Below, piece after piece: positions 8,014 through 15,153 of a stretch of 55,868 bases of DNA. The number at the start of each line of letters is the position of its first letter. Positions within the stretch are counted from its first letter, which is position 1. The DNA comes from a virus. The stretch spans positions 1 to 55,868 of the IMG/VR virus record IMGVR_UViG_3300046542_000211; one strand, given 5' to 3'. The notes under the pieces were generated by a model. The model was not told the origin of the DNA, made no database searches, and worked only from the letters and a program-made list of their open reading frames with translations. A program made the translations under genes and the position numbers.

Positions 8014-8340
8014 TCACTGCCCTCGGGTCGGGAATTTGATGTCGGCGTATTGCTCGGCCATGGAAACGATCTTTTTCACGCCCAGCGTTCCGATACCTGC
8101 GCCCAGCGCCGCCGCAAGGCTCGCCGGCAGGCCGATGTAATCCAGCAGCGGGAATGCCCCGGCAGTGATTGCACCGCACAGGCCCGCCTCAAGGATCGAC
8201 TGTCGCCACCCGCCGCGGTTGTACATAACCCGCAAGAAGGCGATCCAGCACGACAGGGTCGCGGCGTAGATCACCGGGTAGTTGCTCAGCCACTCAAGGG
8301 CTTTGGTCACGCTGTCAGGGGTTTCAGTCATGGGGCGCAT
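8014..8340 (-). CDS. phage holin, three membrane helices
   Basis: 108 aa from the ATG at 8340, with AGGGG 7 bp upstream; the ATG at 8331 is the alternative. Three hydrophobic stretches (YPVIYAATLSCWIAFL; LEAGLCGAITAGAFPLL; LPASLAAALGAGIGTLG) and a charged C-terminus ending FPTRGQ match the lambda-type class I holins of the phage_holin_3 family. Unlike in many phages the endolysin is not adjacent: it lies at 36270, the other end of the late operon. Confidence 0.75.
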   Translation of the reverse strand: MRPMTETPDSVTKALEWLSNYPVIYAATLSCWIAFLRVMYNRGGWRQSILEAGLCGAITAGAFPLLDYIGLPASLAAALGAGIGTLGVKKIVSMAEQYADIKFPTRGQ

Positions 8341-8419
8341 ACTCTGGCCCCTCGGGGCTGAATTAGATCCGGTCCCCGTGCATGGCCTTGCCGAAGCGAT
8401 TAGAGGCTGCACGGGCACC

Positions 8420-8451
8420 AGAAACGAGAAAGCCCAGCGCGATGGCTGGGC
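8420..8451 (-). terminator. intrinsic terminator before the holin genes
   Basis: On the minus strand GCCCAGC-catcgc-GCTGGGC is followed by a T-rich tail (TTTCTCGTTTC). It lies downstream of the two tRNA genes and upstream of the holin gene. Confidence 0.6.
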
Positions 8452-8555
8452 CTTGTAATTGGCACCGGGCTCTTCCCCCGGTCTGGTCGAGTCTTTTTGG
8501 AGAGCTTCGGCCATCATTTAGGCCAGTCTCCGCAGACGCTCGACGCGCCATGCTC

Positions 8556-8639
8556 TGGTGCCGCCTGATGGAATCGAACCACATATCCTAGGCAAGGGAT
8601 TTACAGCCCCCCGTGCGTCCCAGCGCACTTTCAGTCGGC
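8556..8639 (-). tRNA. tRNA-Tyr (anticodon GTA)
   Basis: 84 nt including an encoded CCA. The anticodon loop is CTGTAAA with GTA, the T loop is TTCGATT, and there is a class II variable arm, as expected for tRNA-Tyr. The acceptor stem pairs GCCGACT with AGGCGGC at six of seven positions. Oddities are an unusually strong five-pair D stem (GTGCG/CGCAC), a non-T at position 8 and a weak T stem, so it may be a degenerate or specialised phage tRNA. Confidence 0.72.
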
Positions 8640-8643
8640 AATT

Positions 8644-8729
8644 TGGCGGAAGGTGAAAGAGTCGAACTCTTACCGTTTCCGATAGCTCCGGGTTCAAACC
8701 GGATTGCCCACCACTGGGCGCCACCTTCC
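8644..8729 (-). tRNA. tRNA-Ser (anticodon TGA)
   Basis: 86 nt with encoded CCA. The acceptor stem GGAAGGT/ACCTTCC pairs perfectly and has discriminator G. The anticodon stem TCCGG/CCGGA holds the loop TTTGAAC, giving TGA. The long variable arm is the serine class II type. The gene is separated by 4 nt from tRNA-Tyr and was probably cotranscribed with it. Confidence 0.88.
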
Positions 8730-8962
8730 TTAACTTGCTGCAGATGGCCGGCGCTGATCTCCGGCTTGTCCGTAATTCAGGGAACGGATACTCCCGGCGC
8801 ACATCAGCCTGCGCATTCATCTGCATCGGGGTGCCAGCTCAACGACGCTCGCCAGGGGTGAGAGCGAAAAGAAGAAGGAAGGACTTCCGGTCGGAAAGCT
8901 GACACTCCGATGTAGACGATTTTCCGCATCTGCGGGCACTGATCTTTGGCTCTGGTTGTTCT
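8730..8962. other. gene-free stretch upstream of tRNAs
   Basis: I see no convincing gene here. A small inverted repeat TCCGCATCTGCGGGCA at about 8925-8940 resembles one at 9584-9599 (TCCGCATGTGCGGGCA); both lie near the ends of this two-gene TerB block. A minus-strand open frame through this stretch continues across both tRNAs and is rejected. Confidence 0.5.
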
Positions 8963-9124
8963 TTACTTCGCCTTTCGGCCGATCAGCATTACCGCCAAGA
9001 GCAGCAACACTATGATCAGGTCCGAAACCATTGAGACCATCCGGCTTGCTGAATCCACCAGGACGATGCCTCCCGCAAGACCGAACGACATTGGCGTGCG
9101 CAGACGCTCAAGCAGATTACGCAT
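8963..9124 (-). CDS. 53-aa membrane protein downstream of TerB-like gene
   Basis: The ATG at 9124 overlaps the last codons of the TerB-like gene, and TAA is at 8963. The N-terminal 30 residues are amphipathic (MRNLLERLRTPMSFGLAGG) and residues about 34-49 form one membrane helix (VSDLIIVLLLLAVMLIG), ending in GRKAK. The overlap suggests translational coupling and a joint role with the TerB-like protein at the membrane. No family recognised. Confidence 0.65.
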   Translation of the reverse strand: MRNLLERLRTPMSFGLAGGIVLVDSASRMVSMVSDLIIVLLLLAVMLIGRKAK

Positions 9125-9554
9125 CGATGCCAAAGTCTTTCAGGCGAAGGCCGAGCTCTACACCAAGCTCCGCCAGCACCTTCATTTCTTCCGGGCTGAT
9201 ATTGCCGTCACCTTCCGCAACGGTGAGCATGTTCACGAACACCTCTTCCGCGTCAGCTGGGTTGTTCTTGATGTCGCGGATCTCACGAAGGATGTTCATG
9301 CGACCAAGGCGGAAGCCGGCTTGAAGCTGCTCAGTGAACAGATTCACGGTGCTGGTAATTTCGCTGCCGAAGTGTTCCAGGTTCTTGTTTGCACGAATCT
9401 GGATGTCGATCTGCGCCGCTTCGTTCTTGCTGATCTCGCCGTCAGCCGCTGCCACCAGAAGGCAGCCGCCCACGATAGCCTGCATCAGATCGCGATTTTC
9501 CAGCTTCTTGACTGCACGCTTAGCGCCGAAGAGTTTTTTGCCGATACCGAACAT
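9117..9554 (-). CDS. TerB-like protein (tellurite-resistance TerB family)
   Basis: 145 aa from the ATG at 9554 (MFGIGKKLFG) with AAGGG upstream; longer starts read through the leader. The all-helical TerB repeat is visible: ADGEISKNEAAQI near residue 40 and AEGDGNISPEEMKVLAELG near 115, both with acidic metal-binding loops (ADGEIS, GDGNIS). TerB domains bind metal ions and associate with membrane stress or phage-defence complexes; the role in phages is not settled. Two 18-bp operator palindromes lie 57 and 135 bp upstream, so it appears to have its own repressed promoter. Confidence 0.8.
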   Translation of the reverse strand: MFGIGKKLFGAKRAVKKLENRDLMQAIVGGCLLVAAADGEISKNEAAQIDIQIRANKNLEHFGSEITSTVNLFTEQLQAGFRLGRMNILREIRDIKNNPADAEEVFVNMLTVAEGDGNISPEEMKVLAELGVELGLRLKDFGIDA

Positions 9555-9610
9555 GGGTAATCCCTTAATTTGAGTTAGGAGATCCGCATGTGCGGGCATT
9601 TGTCTTTTCG

Positions 9611-9628
9611 GGTCTCTTGCGAGGGACC
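9611..9628. promoter_or_regulatory. 18-bp operator palindrome, site 1
   Basis: GGTCTCTTGCGAGGGACC is a near-perfect palindrome of the dispersed family GGTCYCT-N4-AGRGACC, located 57 bp upstream of the TerB-like start. Confidence 0.75.
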
Positions 9629-9688
9629 CAGTTATTACTACCTGATCCGCAATTACCGCAGGATGGACATAGAATGGCTCACTGGCTC

Positions 9689-9706
9689 AGTCCCTGTCAA
9701 GAGACC
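9689..9706. promoter_or_regulatory. 18-bp operator palindrome, site 2
   Basis: AGTCCCTGTCAAGAGACC. On the minus strand its centre contains TTGACA, a consensus -35 hexamer pointing toward the TerB-like gene, so a bound repressor would cover the promoter. It overlaps the 3' end of the 9697-10242 gene. Confidence 0.75.
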
Positions 9707-10242
9707 AATGCAAGCAAAAGTCCTTCATTGTCGAGAATCACCTGAGCCTCCGACAGAGCCTCGTCCACTTGGCGCTCCAGCGCCTTGCGGATATCTCGCC
9801 GCCAGCGCTCTTGGGTCTTGATCGGCGCCGGGTCATCACTCCAGTTATCCATTTCGTACCACTTGGCCTGCAGGGTGTTCACGCTGCGCTTCCCTTCTGC
9901 GCCTGGCAGCTTTGGGATTGCCCAGGTCACTACGGCGCATTTGCGGAACTGCTCGGGCGCCGGGGAGCTGACCGCTCGCGTCAATTCCTTGATGGCGTCG
10001 TGCTTGCGCTCGGTGTGCGTCGAGAACTTCGCCACCAGGGCGAGCCAGTGCGCCGAGCTCAGGTTCTTGTGTAGCCGGCTGAACAACATGCAGTCGACGA
10101 GCAATGCCTCGTCCTTACCGATAATCGCGCCCTTCTGCTTGGCGCATTGAACCTTCGGCTCGAAGTCCTGGCCACCGGTGCCGCTCATGGTTTCCGCTGC
10201 CAGCGCCCGGACGACTGCTGCGATTACGCTTCTGTAGATCAT
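9697..10242 (-). CDS. unrecognised 181-aa protein, possible late regulator
   Basis: ATG at 10242 with AGGGG upstream. The protein is helical and basic in the middle (LVAKFSTHTERKHDAIKELTRAV), has a WAIPKLPGAEGKRSVNTLQAKWYEMD segment and an acidic C-terminus. I do not recognise the family with certainty. It is the last gene before the TerB, tRNA, lysis and packaging genes, where lambdoid phages carry antiterminator Q. Together with the many terminators between the late genes this makes a Q-like role possible, but no Q motif is seen. Confidence 0.6.
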   Translation of the reverse strand: MIYRSVIAAVVRALAAETMSGTGGQDFEPKVQCAKQKGAIIGKDEALLVDCMLFSRLHKNLSSAHWLALVAKFSTHTERKHDAIKELTRAVSSPAPEQFRKCAVVTWAIPKLPGAEGKRSVNTLQAKWYEMDNWSDDPAPIKTQERWRRDIRKALERQVDEALSEAQVILDNEGLLLALVS

Positions 10243-10305
10243 CTATCACCCCTGATATTTACTGATGCGGCCCCGTACTGCTCCGCCCTTGGTTGTGTCA
10301 TCCAT

Positions 10306-10635
10306 TCAGGATGGTTCGTTGCCCGGGTACAGGTTTCGGCCAGCACGGTCGCTCGACTCGTACATGCTCGCGTGTCGCTTATCCCGGGTGTTCCACTTGC
10401 CTATCGCCTTGACCATCACGTCGTCGTAACTCTCGGCGTCGTAGATCTCATCCTCGGCAATCTGCCCACTTGCACCGCACTCATGGCAGTAGACGTGAGC
10501 CTCAACGCTCAATCCGTCTTCGCCGTAATCCGCCAGCCGCTCAACATGTCGAATCGGGCGGAAGATGGTTTTGATAATGGTCACGGGCGGGCCGCCGCAG
10601 AATGGGCAGCCCAGCATTTTGACTTGCTCGGTCAT
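10306..10635 (-). CDS. Lar-like restriction alleviation zinc protein
   Basis: 109 aa. The N-terminal CPFCGG, a second Cys pair CHECG about 40 residues later and the final AIGKWNTR correspond to the Lar/zinc-ribbon pattern (CPFCGG...C..CGA...A...WN.R). Lar of Rac modulates host type I restriction; many phage members are only inferred. The start overlaps the upstream stop as ATGA. Confidence 0.7.
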   Translation of the reverse strand: MTEQVKMLGCPFCGGPPVTIIKTIFRPIRHVERLADYGEDGLSVEAHVYCHECGASGQIAEDEIYDAESYDDVMVKAIGKWNTRDKRHASMYESSDRAGRNLYPGNEPS

Positions 10636-12179
10636 GCCGCGCCCTCCGCCTGATCGTTACGGAAGAACGAGCCCCCGATGCAGTGGATCAGCGTCTGCTT
10701 GCCGTTGGCGTAGGTGATGTCGTGCGTCCAGGTCCAGCCTGATGGCGAGTCGGCGTTGTAGCCCATGTTCATCTTTGACGTGGTACCGACCGAGCGGGCG
10801 CCGTCGACGATCTCAGCCCCGTGGCTGTGACCCTTGACGACCTTGGCGCCGATGTTGGCGAAGCCCTTGGTTGAGCCTCGCGCACCGTTCGGCCCCTTGT
10901 GCCCATGGAACGAATACTCGATTCCGAAGCGGGAGAACGATTCGGCGGGCTTGAGCCAGCGAAGATTGCCTTGGCGCATCAGCTTGCCCATCCAGTGCTG
11001 GAACGGGTCGATATAGCCGCCGTCGTGGATCGCCTGGAGCATGACGGTCTTTGTTTCGTGGTAGACCAGGGCGTTTTCCAGGTCGTTGGCGTGCTCGGCC
11101 TTCTCCAGCCACTGCTTGAAGTGGTCGTGATGGTTCGAGTTGACCATGACCACTTGATCGGCCAGGCCGCTGATCTCGTCCAGCACCTTGGCGGTGGCCT
11201 GCAATTCCTTGAGTACGCTGGAAGTGCCGCGCATCTGGCGCTCGAACTTCTCGAAGTATTTGCTGTGATGGCTGGCCGATCCGAAGTTGAGCACGTCATG
11301 CGCAACAATGGTCTTTGGCTTGAGCATGGTCGCCAGCTCGGCGGTAGCCTTCAGCACGCGGCGCTCGGCCACCTCGGCATGGATGTCGCCCATGGTCAGC
11401 GCTTCGGCCCGTGGCGCAGGCTCGACGCCCTTGGTGGTGTACTTGGTCGCTAGGTCGATAAACGATCCGTCCTTGAGCGGGCAGATCTGCCGGGTGTGCG
11501 CATGGTCGCCACTGACCTCGACCACGCAGGCGCCGAGCGTATGGTGAAACTGGCCCTTGGCCCCGGCATTGGTGTCGCTGTAGTTCTCGACGGTGCAGGC
11601 GCCCGTGGTCATGACCAGCTTGGCAGGGCTGCCCATCTTGGATGCTACGGACTTCAGCGCGATTTTGGTGTGACCCAGGATCGCCGAGTCGGTACCGCTC
11701 ACGGTTAGCCAGCCTTGCAGCGGGTTGATCGCGGTCGGCTGGATCTTGATGTCGGCCAGTACAACCAGGCTCTTGGCAATCCGGGTGCGCTCATGCGTAA
11801 GGTACGGGACAAGGCGGTCATCCCACCATTCGTCCGTGCCGTCTTCGTTGCGGCTGGTTGGGTTGCGGTACCGCATCGGAATAACGATCAGCTGAGCCCC
11901 GCGCAGCGCGCAGTAGAGCTGCAGCGTCTTCATGAACCCGGCGTGCGCCTTGGTGGCGTTTACCGCGGCGGTGACGACGAAGGTCTTGGAGTTGGTGGCG
12001 TCGATGGTCTTGGCGGATGCTTGGGTGACTGGGCGTGCCGGCGATGGCGCCAGGCCGGTAAGCTTGGCCTTTCGCGACCAGACAGTGCGCTCGTTCATGC
12101 CGAAGTGCTCAGCGGTCTGCGCCACGGTCATGGTGGCCAGTGCCTCGCGCAATTGATCGTCGGTCGCCTTCGCCTTCAT
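10632..12179 (-). CDS. T5 A1-like metallophosphatase with N-terminal HTH
   Basis: 515 aa. Residues 8-45 form a helix-turn-helix (MTVAQTAEHFGMNERTVWSRKAKL). From about 255 the calcineurin-like metallophosphoesterase motifs appear in order: GDIHAE, AHDVLNFGSASHH, a GNHD-like VNSNHHDHF, HGHKG and KGHSHGAEI. Together they supply the usual Asp/His/Asn dimetal ligands. The architecture resembles the A1 pre-early protein of phage T5, which is needed for host DNA degradation. In a temperate phage it could act in host takeover or on nucleotides. It is coupled to neighbours on both sides by ATGA overlaps. The general fold is secure, the biological role inferred. Confidence 0.8.
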   Translation of the reverse strand: MKAKATDDQLREALATMTVAQTAEHFGMNERTVWSRKAKLTGLAPSPARPVTQASAKTIDATNSKTFVVTAAVNATKAHAGFMKTLQLYCALRGAQLIVIPMRYRNPTSRNEDGTDEWWDDRLVPYLTHERTRIAKSLVVLADIKIQPTAINPLQGWLTVSGTDSAILGHTKIALKSVASKMGSPAKLVMTTGACTVENYSDTNAGAKGQFHHTLGACVVEVSGDHAHTRQICPLKDGSFIDLATKYTTKGVEPAPRAEALTMGDIHAEVAERRVLKATAELATMLKPKTIVAHDVLNFGSASHHSKYFEKFERQMRGTSSVLKELQATAKVLDEISGLADQVVMVNSNHHDHFKQWLEKAEHANDLENALVYHETKTVMLQAIHDGGYIDPFQHWMGKLMRQGNLRWLKPAESFSRFGIEYSFHGHKGPNGARGSTKGFANIGAKVVKGHSHGAEIVDGARSVGTTSKMNMGYNADSPSGWTWTHDITYANGKQTLIHCIGGSFFRNDQAEGAA

Positions 12180-12616
12180 TGATCAGCCGCCTTCGCGATG
12201 GTGTAGTGCTCAGGATTCTTGCCCGAGTGGATGGCCTTCAGGCGATCGACGTGAGGCGTGAGGCTGTTGATCAGGTCGCGATAGCCGCCCGGGTGCATCC
12301 GGTCATCATTCAGCTTTCCGGCCGCCTCGGCATCGACGATTATCGCGAGGCAGGCCAGGGCGTGCGCCAAGTGAGGCAGGCCGCTGTCCGGGTCTACGCT
12401 CTCCCCCTCGAACCATGCGTTCAGGTGACGGCTTGCTGCGTCGTAGTAGATCGATGCGCGAATGCCCACGGCCCGGAAGTTGGATCGCCCGTACTTCAGC
12501 ATGCCGTCGAGCAATCCGAGACTGCCCAGGGCGGTAGCCGTTACAGGCCAAAGGTGCAGGGGAAGCTTTCCGCTTCCGACCAGGTCCTTTGGGTTCGAAG
12601 GTTTCAATTCGCTCAT
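12176..12616 (-). CDS. dATP/dGTP diphosphohydrolase-like protein (DUF5664)
   Basis: 146 aa from the ATG at 12616 (MSELKPSNPKDLVGSGK), with AGGGAG 8 bp upstream; an in-frame GTG nine bases earlier is less likely. The sequence NPKDLVGSGKLPLHLWP, then LLDGMLKYGRSNFR and an H...HLAHALACLAIIVDA segment, fits the phage family PF18909. Some members hydrolyse purine dNTPs to remodel the nucleotide pool. No 2-aminoadenine synthesis gene is seen, so base replacement is not implied. An operator palindrome lies 54 bp upstream. Confidence 0.75.
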   Translation of the reverse strand: MSELKPSNPKDLVGSGKLPLHLWPVTATALGSLGLLDGMLKYGRSNFRAVGIRASIYYDAASRHLNAWFEGESVDPDSGLPHLAHALACLAIIVDAEAAGKLNDDRMHPGGYRDLINSLTPHVDRLKAIHSGKNPEHYTIAKAADQ

Positions 12617-12669
12617 GCAATCCACTCCCTGAAATTTATATCGCGTACGCGCGTCAGGATAACCGATAT

Positions 12670-12687
12670 GGTCCCTTCGTAGGGACC
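12670..12687. promoter_or_regulatory. 18-bp operator palindrome, site 3 (perfect)
   Basis: GGTCCCTTCGTAGGGACC has perfect seven-base arms. It lies in the 89-bp gap upstream of the DUF5664 gene. On the minus strand a TATTCT, possibly a -10, directly precedes it. Confidence 0.8.
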
Positions 12688-12705
12688 AGAATAATCAAAA
12701 TGACA

Positions 12706-12954
12706 TCACTTATTTTCGGCTGCCTCGACCGGCCGGCGATCATCCCTGGCCAGCATGTTGAAAGCCCGGCGCAGCAGGTAGCCCCGCGCTATGGATATCG
12801 CGGTGTAGATCAGCGTTATTCCGATGTTGTCGAGCAGAGACGGATGGAAGCCGTACAGCGGGAAGACATAGGCGTTTGCGATCATGCTGACAATCAAGCC
12901 GACTGCCGTACCGGTTAGAGCCTCGGCCGCACTGGATTTTCTGGACTGACTCAT
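12706..12954 (-). CDS. DUF7220-type two-helix membrane protein
   Basis: 82 aa from the ATG at 12954. MSQSRKSSAAEALTGTAVG, then a membrane helix ending YVFPLYGF, then a second one (LLDNIGITLIYTAISIARGYLLRR) and a charged tail match a very common Pseudomonas phage family. It is inserted in the inner membrane with unknown function. The start overlaps the previous stop (ATGA). Confidence 0.75.
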   Translation of the reverse strand: MSQSRKSSAAEALTGTAVGLIVSMIANAYVFPLYGFHPSLLDNIGITLIYTAISIARGYLLRRAFNMLARDDRRPVEAAENK

Positions 12955-13154
12955 GAATTTCTCCCCTTTCGCCATTGCTTGTACTGCCAAAAAGCGAATC
13001 CAGCCGGCCATAGCGCCGCCACGCCGATCATGGTCACCGGCAAGCCGTAAATATCCCGCGACCGCCAAACGTGCCCGCCGACACTGAACTGAACGATCAT
13101 CCCCGCCCAAGTGATCAGGCCGACGATGGCGTATGCGATGAAGAAAGCGATCAT
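12951..13154 (-). CDS. 67-aa membrane protein
   Basis: ATG at 13154 chosen because it overlaps the upstream TGA. It has two hydrophobic segments: MIAFFIAYAIVGLITWAGMI and YGLPVTMIGVAALWPAGFAF. A basic end (YKQWRKGRNS) follows. Coupled to genes on both sides. Function unknown. Confidence 0.6.
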   Translation of the reverse strand: MIAFFIAYAIVGLITWAGMIVQFSVGGHVWRSRDIYGLPVTMIGVAALWPAGFAFWQYKQWRKGRNS

Positions 13155-13309
13155 GCCCTGTTCTCCCCCGCAAACCGCATCTGCCGCGCCCGGCTGCACT
13201 TCGCATGATTGCCCTCAGCGCGAAACTTGCCGCACTCGGTGCATTTGGTTTTGGTGACGTACCAGGGCGATGGCGCTGGCTGCTGGAACATGGATGGGCG
13301 GCGGTTCAT
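13151..13309 (-). CDS. 52-aa Cys-containing small protein
   Basis: ATG at 13309 has the strong ribosome site GGAGGATATGGC, and TGA overlaps the next start. The peptide includes CTECGKFRAEGNHAKC, a single-ligand-set zinc knuckle-like motif (C-x2-C-x11-C with a His), and a basic C-terminus, which suggests nucleic-acid binding. Not assigned to a known family. Confidence 0.6.
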   Translation of the reverse strand: MNRRPSMFQQPAPSPWYVTKTKCTECGKFRAEGNHAKCSRARQMRFAGENRA

Positions 13310-13377
13310 GCCATATCCTCCGAAACTCGAATTCGCACCGGCAAGGCGTGATATCCGTCGAACTGCTCCTCGATCAT
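13306..13377 (-). CDS. 23-codon micro-ORF linking ninG to the next gene
   Basis: ATG at 13377 overlaps the ninG stop as ATGA, and its own TGA overlaps the next ATG at 13309 in the same way. It would encode MIEEQFDGYHALPVRIRVSE plus three residues, and it contains the ribosome site of the following gene. It may be a real micropeptide or a device that passes ribosomes along the operon. Confidence 0.45.
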   Translation of the reverse strand: MIEEQFDGYHALPVRIRVSEDMA

Positions 13378-13955
13378 GCTGTCGCTCTCTTCAGTTCACG
13401 GGCCAGCGCCCGGTAGTGGGCCTTGATGGCCTTCAGGTCTTCGATGGTGTAGCGCTTTGGCTCATGCGGGCCTTCCAGCCAATCGACCTTTTCCTGCCCA
13501 ATGCGCTTTATCAGCTCGATCCGGTAAGGCCCAAGGTTTCCGGACTTGGCCATGTTGCAGTTGCGATTGCATTGAAGGTGAACATTGAGCGGGTCAAACC
13601 TGAGTTCCGGGTGCCCTCCGGCAGATCTGAAATGCCCCGCTGCATACTGGATATCCGCCGTTGTTCCGCACGATATGCATGGAAGGCCTGCATCCCTGGC
13701 GCGCACCCAAGCATTGAAAGCGGTCTGGGCGTCCTTCATGTGCTCCGCACGGGTCTTGATCTTTTCCTTGGCGGCCCTCAGCTCCTTGCGCCCTACGTCG
13801 ACCAGGGCCTTACGCGCCTTCTCCTGGTTCACATCCTTGATGGCCAGGCCGCAGGCGTAGTTGCAGACGGCTTGCCCGAGGCGCTGCGGGACGAATTTGG
13901 TTTTGCACGCTGGGTTTTTGCAGGTTTTCGGCTTTGGTTGTTTGGCAGGGAGCAT
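13374..13955 (-). CDS. ninG: NinG/Rap-like recombination protein
   Basis: 193 aa. The N-terminal CKNPACKTKF...CNYAC zinc-ribbon is followed by a coiled coil (KARKALVDVGRKELRAAKEKIK). The conserved nuclease-like region is CISCGTTADIQYAAGHFRS...FDPLNVHLQCNRNCNMAKSGNLGPYRI. NinG (Rap) is a Holliday/D-loop endonuclease that assists phage recombination. The ATG at 13955 overlaps the previous stop. It lies, as in lambda, between replication genes and late regulators. Confidence 0.9.
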   Translation of the reverse strand: MLPAKQPKPKTCKNPACKTKFVPQRLGQAVCNYACGLAIKDVNQEKARKALVDVGRKELRAAKEKIKTRAEHMKDAQTAFNAWVRARDAGLPCISCGTTADIQYAAGHFRSAGGHPELRFDPLNVHLQCNRNCNMAKSGNLGPYRIELIKRIGQEKVDWLEGPHEPKRYTIEDLKAIKAHYRALARELKRATA

Positions 13956-14203
13956 CAACGACCCTCCCGCTTTTCGCGCATGTAGAAGCTCGTCACCACT
14001 TCAGCAAGGAACCGACAACCGAACTCAGAGAGCCCGCCTGCAAACTCGTTGGCGGCATTGGCGCGCTCGGCATACTGGTCATTCAGTCGAAGGGCGACAG
14101 CGCTGCAAAACCCTGCAATGTCTTCCGCATCCATTTCCTTGACCAGCTTGTCGACGGACAGAAACACCGTCGTTTCCGTTGTAATCCCCAGTCCTTCGCT
14201 CAT
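13955..14203 (-). CDS. unrecognised 82-aa protein
   Basis: Acidic helical protein beginning MSEGLGITTETTVFLSVDKL and ending FYMREKREGR. It is coupled by four-base overlaps to the DUF1367 gene upstream and ninG downstream. I recognise no motif. Its place in the nin-like block suggests an accessory of replication or recombination. Confidence 0.6.
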   Translation of the reverse strand: MSEGLGITTETTVFLSVDKLVKEMDAEDIAGFCSAVALRLNDQYAERANAANEFAGGLSEFGCRFLAEVVTSFYMREKREGR

Positions 14204-14727
14204 GCCGTCTCCCTAAAGCCTTCAAATTCCGCCATTTCGGTCAATCGCTCAGGCGTGAGCGTCGGCCAGTCCTTCAGCACCAGGTAACCGCAGACCTTCG
14301 CCCAGAAGTCCTGGAACACTTCCTCGCCCATCGAGTCGTAGGACAGGCTCTGCGGGCGCTTGATGATCAGGGAGCCGATGCCGGGCACCTCCAGGCTGTC
14401 TTCCTCGCAGTAGATGCCAGACTCGGTTTGCAGCGCCTTGATGGCTGCGTGCGACTGCTTTCCGCTGAATCGGTCGATGTTCTGCGCCAGGATCTTGCCC
14501 AGGCCGTGGACCAACTTGTTGAACCGCTCGTTGCGCGGCTGCTTCAGGTCGGCCCGGACCTTGGCGTTCCAGCGATAGCCCTTCTCGCCCAGGATCGACT
14601 TGTCGGCATCCGAGGCCGGAACGAACGCTGCCACCTCATTGCCCGTAGCCGGGTCGATCATCTTCCTGAGCATCAGATAGACCGGCATCGGTTTTGGCTT
14701 CGGCGCCGCCTTCGGAGCGCTAGCCAT
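14200..14727 (-). CDS. DUF1367-like protein
   Basis: 175 aa, ATG at 14727. A Pro/Lys-rich start is followed by a LMLRKMIDPATGNEVAAFVP strand region and the segment VRADLKQPRNERFNKLVHGLGKIL. That segment resembles the RN...FHRK/FNKL signature of DUF1367, a phage family usually sited beside NinG. Function unknown, perhaps in recombination. NinB is an alternative, but its typical spacing of conserved residues is not evident. Confidence 0.55.
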   Translation of the reverse strand: MASAPKAAPKPKPMPVYLMLRKMIDPATGNEVAAFVPASDADKSILGEKGYRWNAKVRADLKQPRNERFNKLVHGLGKILAQNIDRFSGKQSHAAIKALQTESGIYCEEDSLEVPGIGSLIIKRPQSLSYDSMGEEVFQDFWAKVCGYLVLKDWPTLTPERLTEMAEFEGFRETA

Positions 14728-14827
14728 GCCTGAACACCTCGTCAAACTTGCGCTTTTGGCGCTGAACCCGGCCGATCAGGTGGCCAAGCGGGAGCTGGAT
14801 TGCCAGCCAGAGAGCGAGCCCGATCAT
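14720..14827 (-). CDS. 35-aa single-helix membrane peptide
   Basis: The ATG at 14827 overlaps the upstream gene's stop (ATGA), and TAG at 14720 overlaps the DUF1367 start by eight bases. Residues 2-18 (IGLALWLAIQLPLGHLI) form a membrane helix, followed by a strongly basic stretch (RVQRQKRKFDE). The tight overlaps on both sides support it as a gene. Confidence 0.55.
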   Translation of the reverse strand: MIGLALWLAIQLPLGHLIGRVQRQKRKFDEVFRHG

Positions 14828-15153
14828 TGCGCCTCCTTCAGCTTTTCTGCCGCCGAGACCCTGATCACCATGGCAACCATCGCGTAGAGCGCAGCCAGGA
14901 TCGGAAACCCTGCGTAGATGAGCGCTGCCACGTACATGCAGTGAATGGAAATGCCGATAACCTTCTTGGCGATCGACAGACCTTGGATCTTCTCGGCGAT
15001 CTTGGCATCCATCCCGAATATCCCGAGGAACATCAAAGCAACCATGATGCTAATCAGCCAGAAGGCGAACGTCCTGACATCTGAGGCTCCGAACACAAGA
15101 CAGGCGAGCAGCGCGGCATCAAAAATACGAATTACCAATTGATTCGCTTTCAT
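14824..15153 (-). CDS. 109-aa polytopic membrane protein
   Basis: Three or four hydrophobic segments span the protein: IRIFDAALLACLVFGAS, FAFWLISIMVALMFLGIFGM, VIGISIHCMYVAALIYAG and ILAALYAMVAMVIRV. It ends in a charged AAEKLKEAQ tail. Start and stop overlap neighbours by four bases. Function unknown; an inner-membrane exclusion or stress role is conceivable. Confidence 0.6.
   Translation of the reverse strand: MKANQLVIRIFDAALLACLVFGASDVRTFAFWLISIMVALMFLGIFGMDAKIAEKIQGLSIAKKVIGISIHCMYVAALIYAGFPILAALYAMVAMVIRVSAAEKLKEAQ

Noticed and set aside
8518-8826. Minus-strand frame of about 100 codons across the tRNA pair
   Set aside because: It runs through both tRNA genes and has no conserved-looking sequence.
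12176-12616. Base-modification (2-aminoadenine) pathway
   Set aside because: A dATP/dGTP hydrolase-like gene is present, but no PurZ-like synthetase or matching polymerase is visible.
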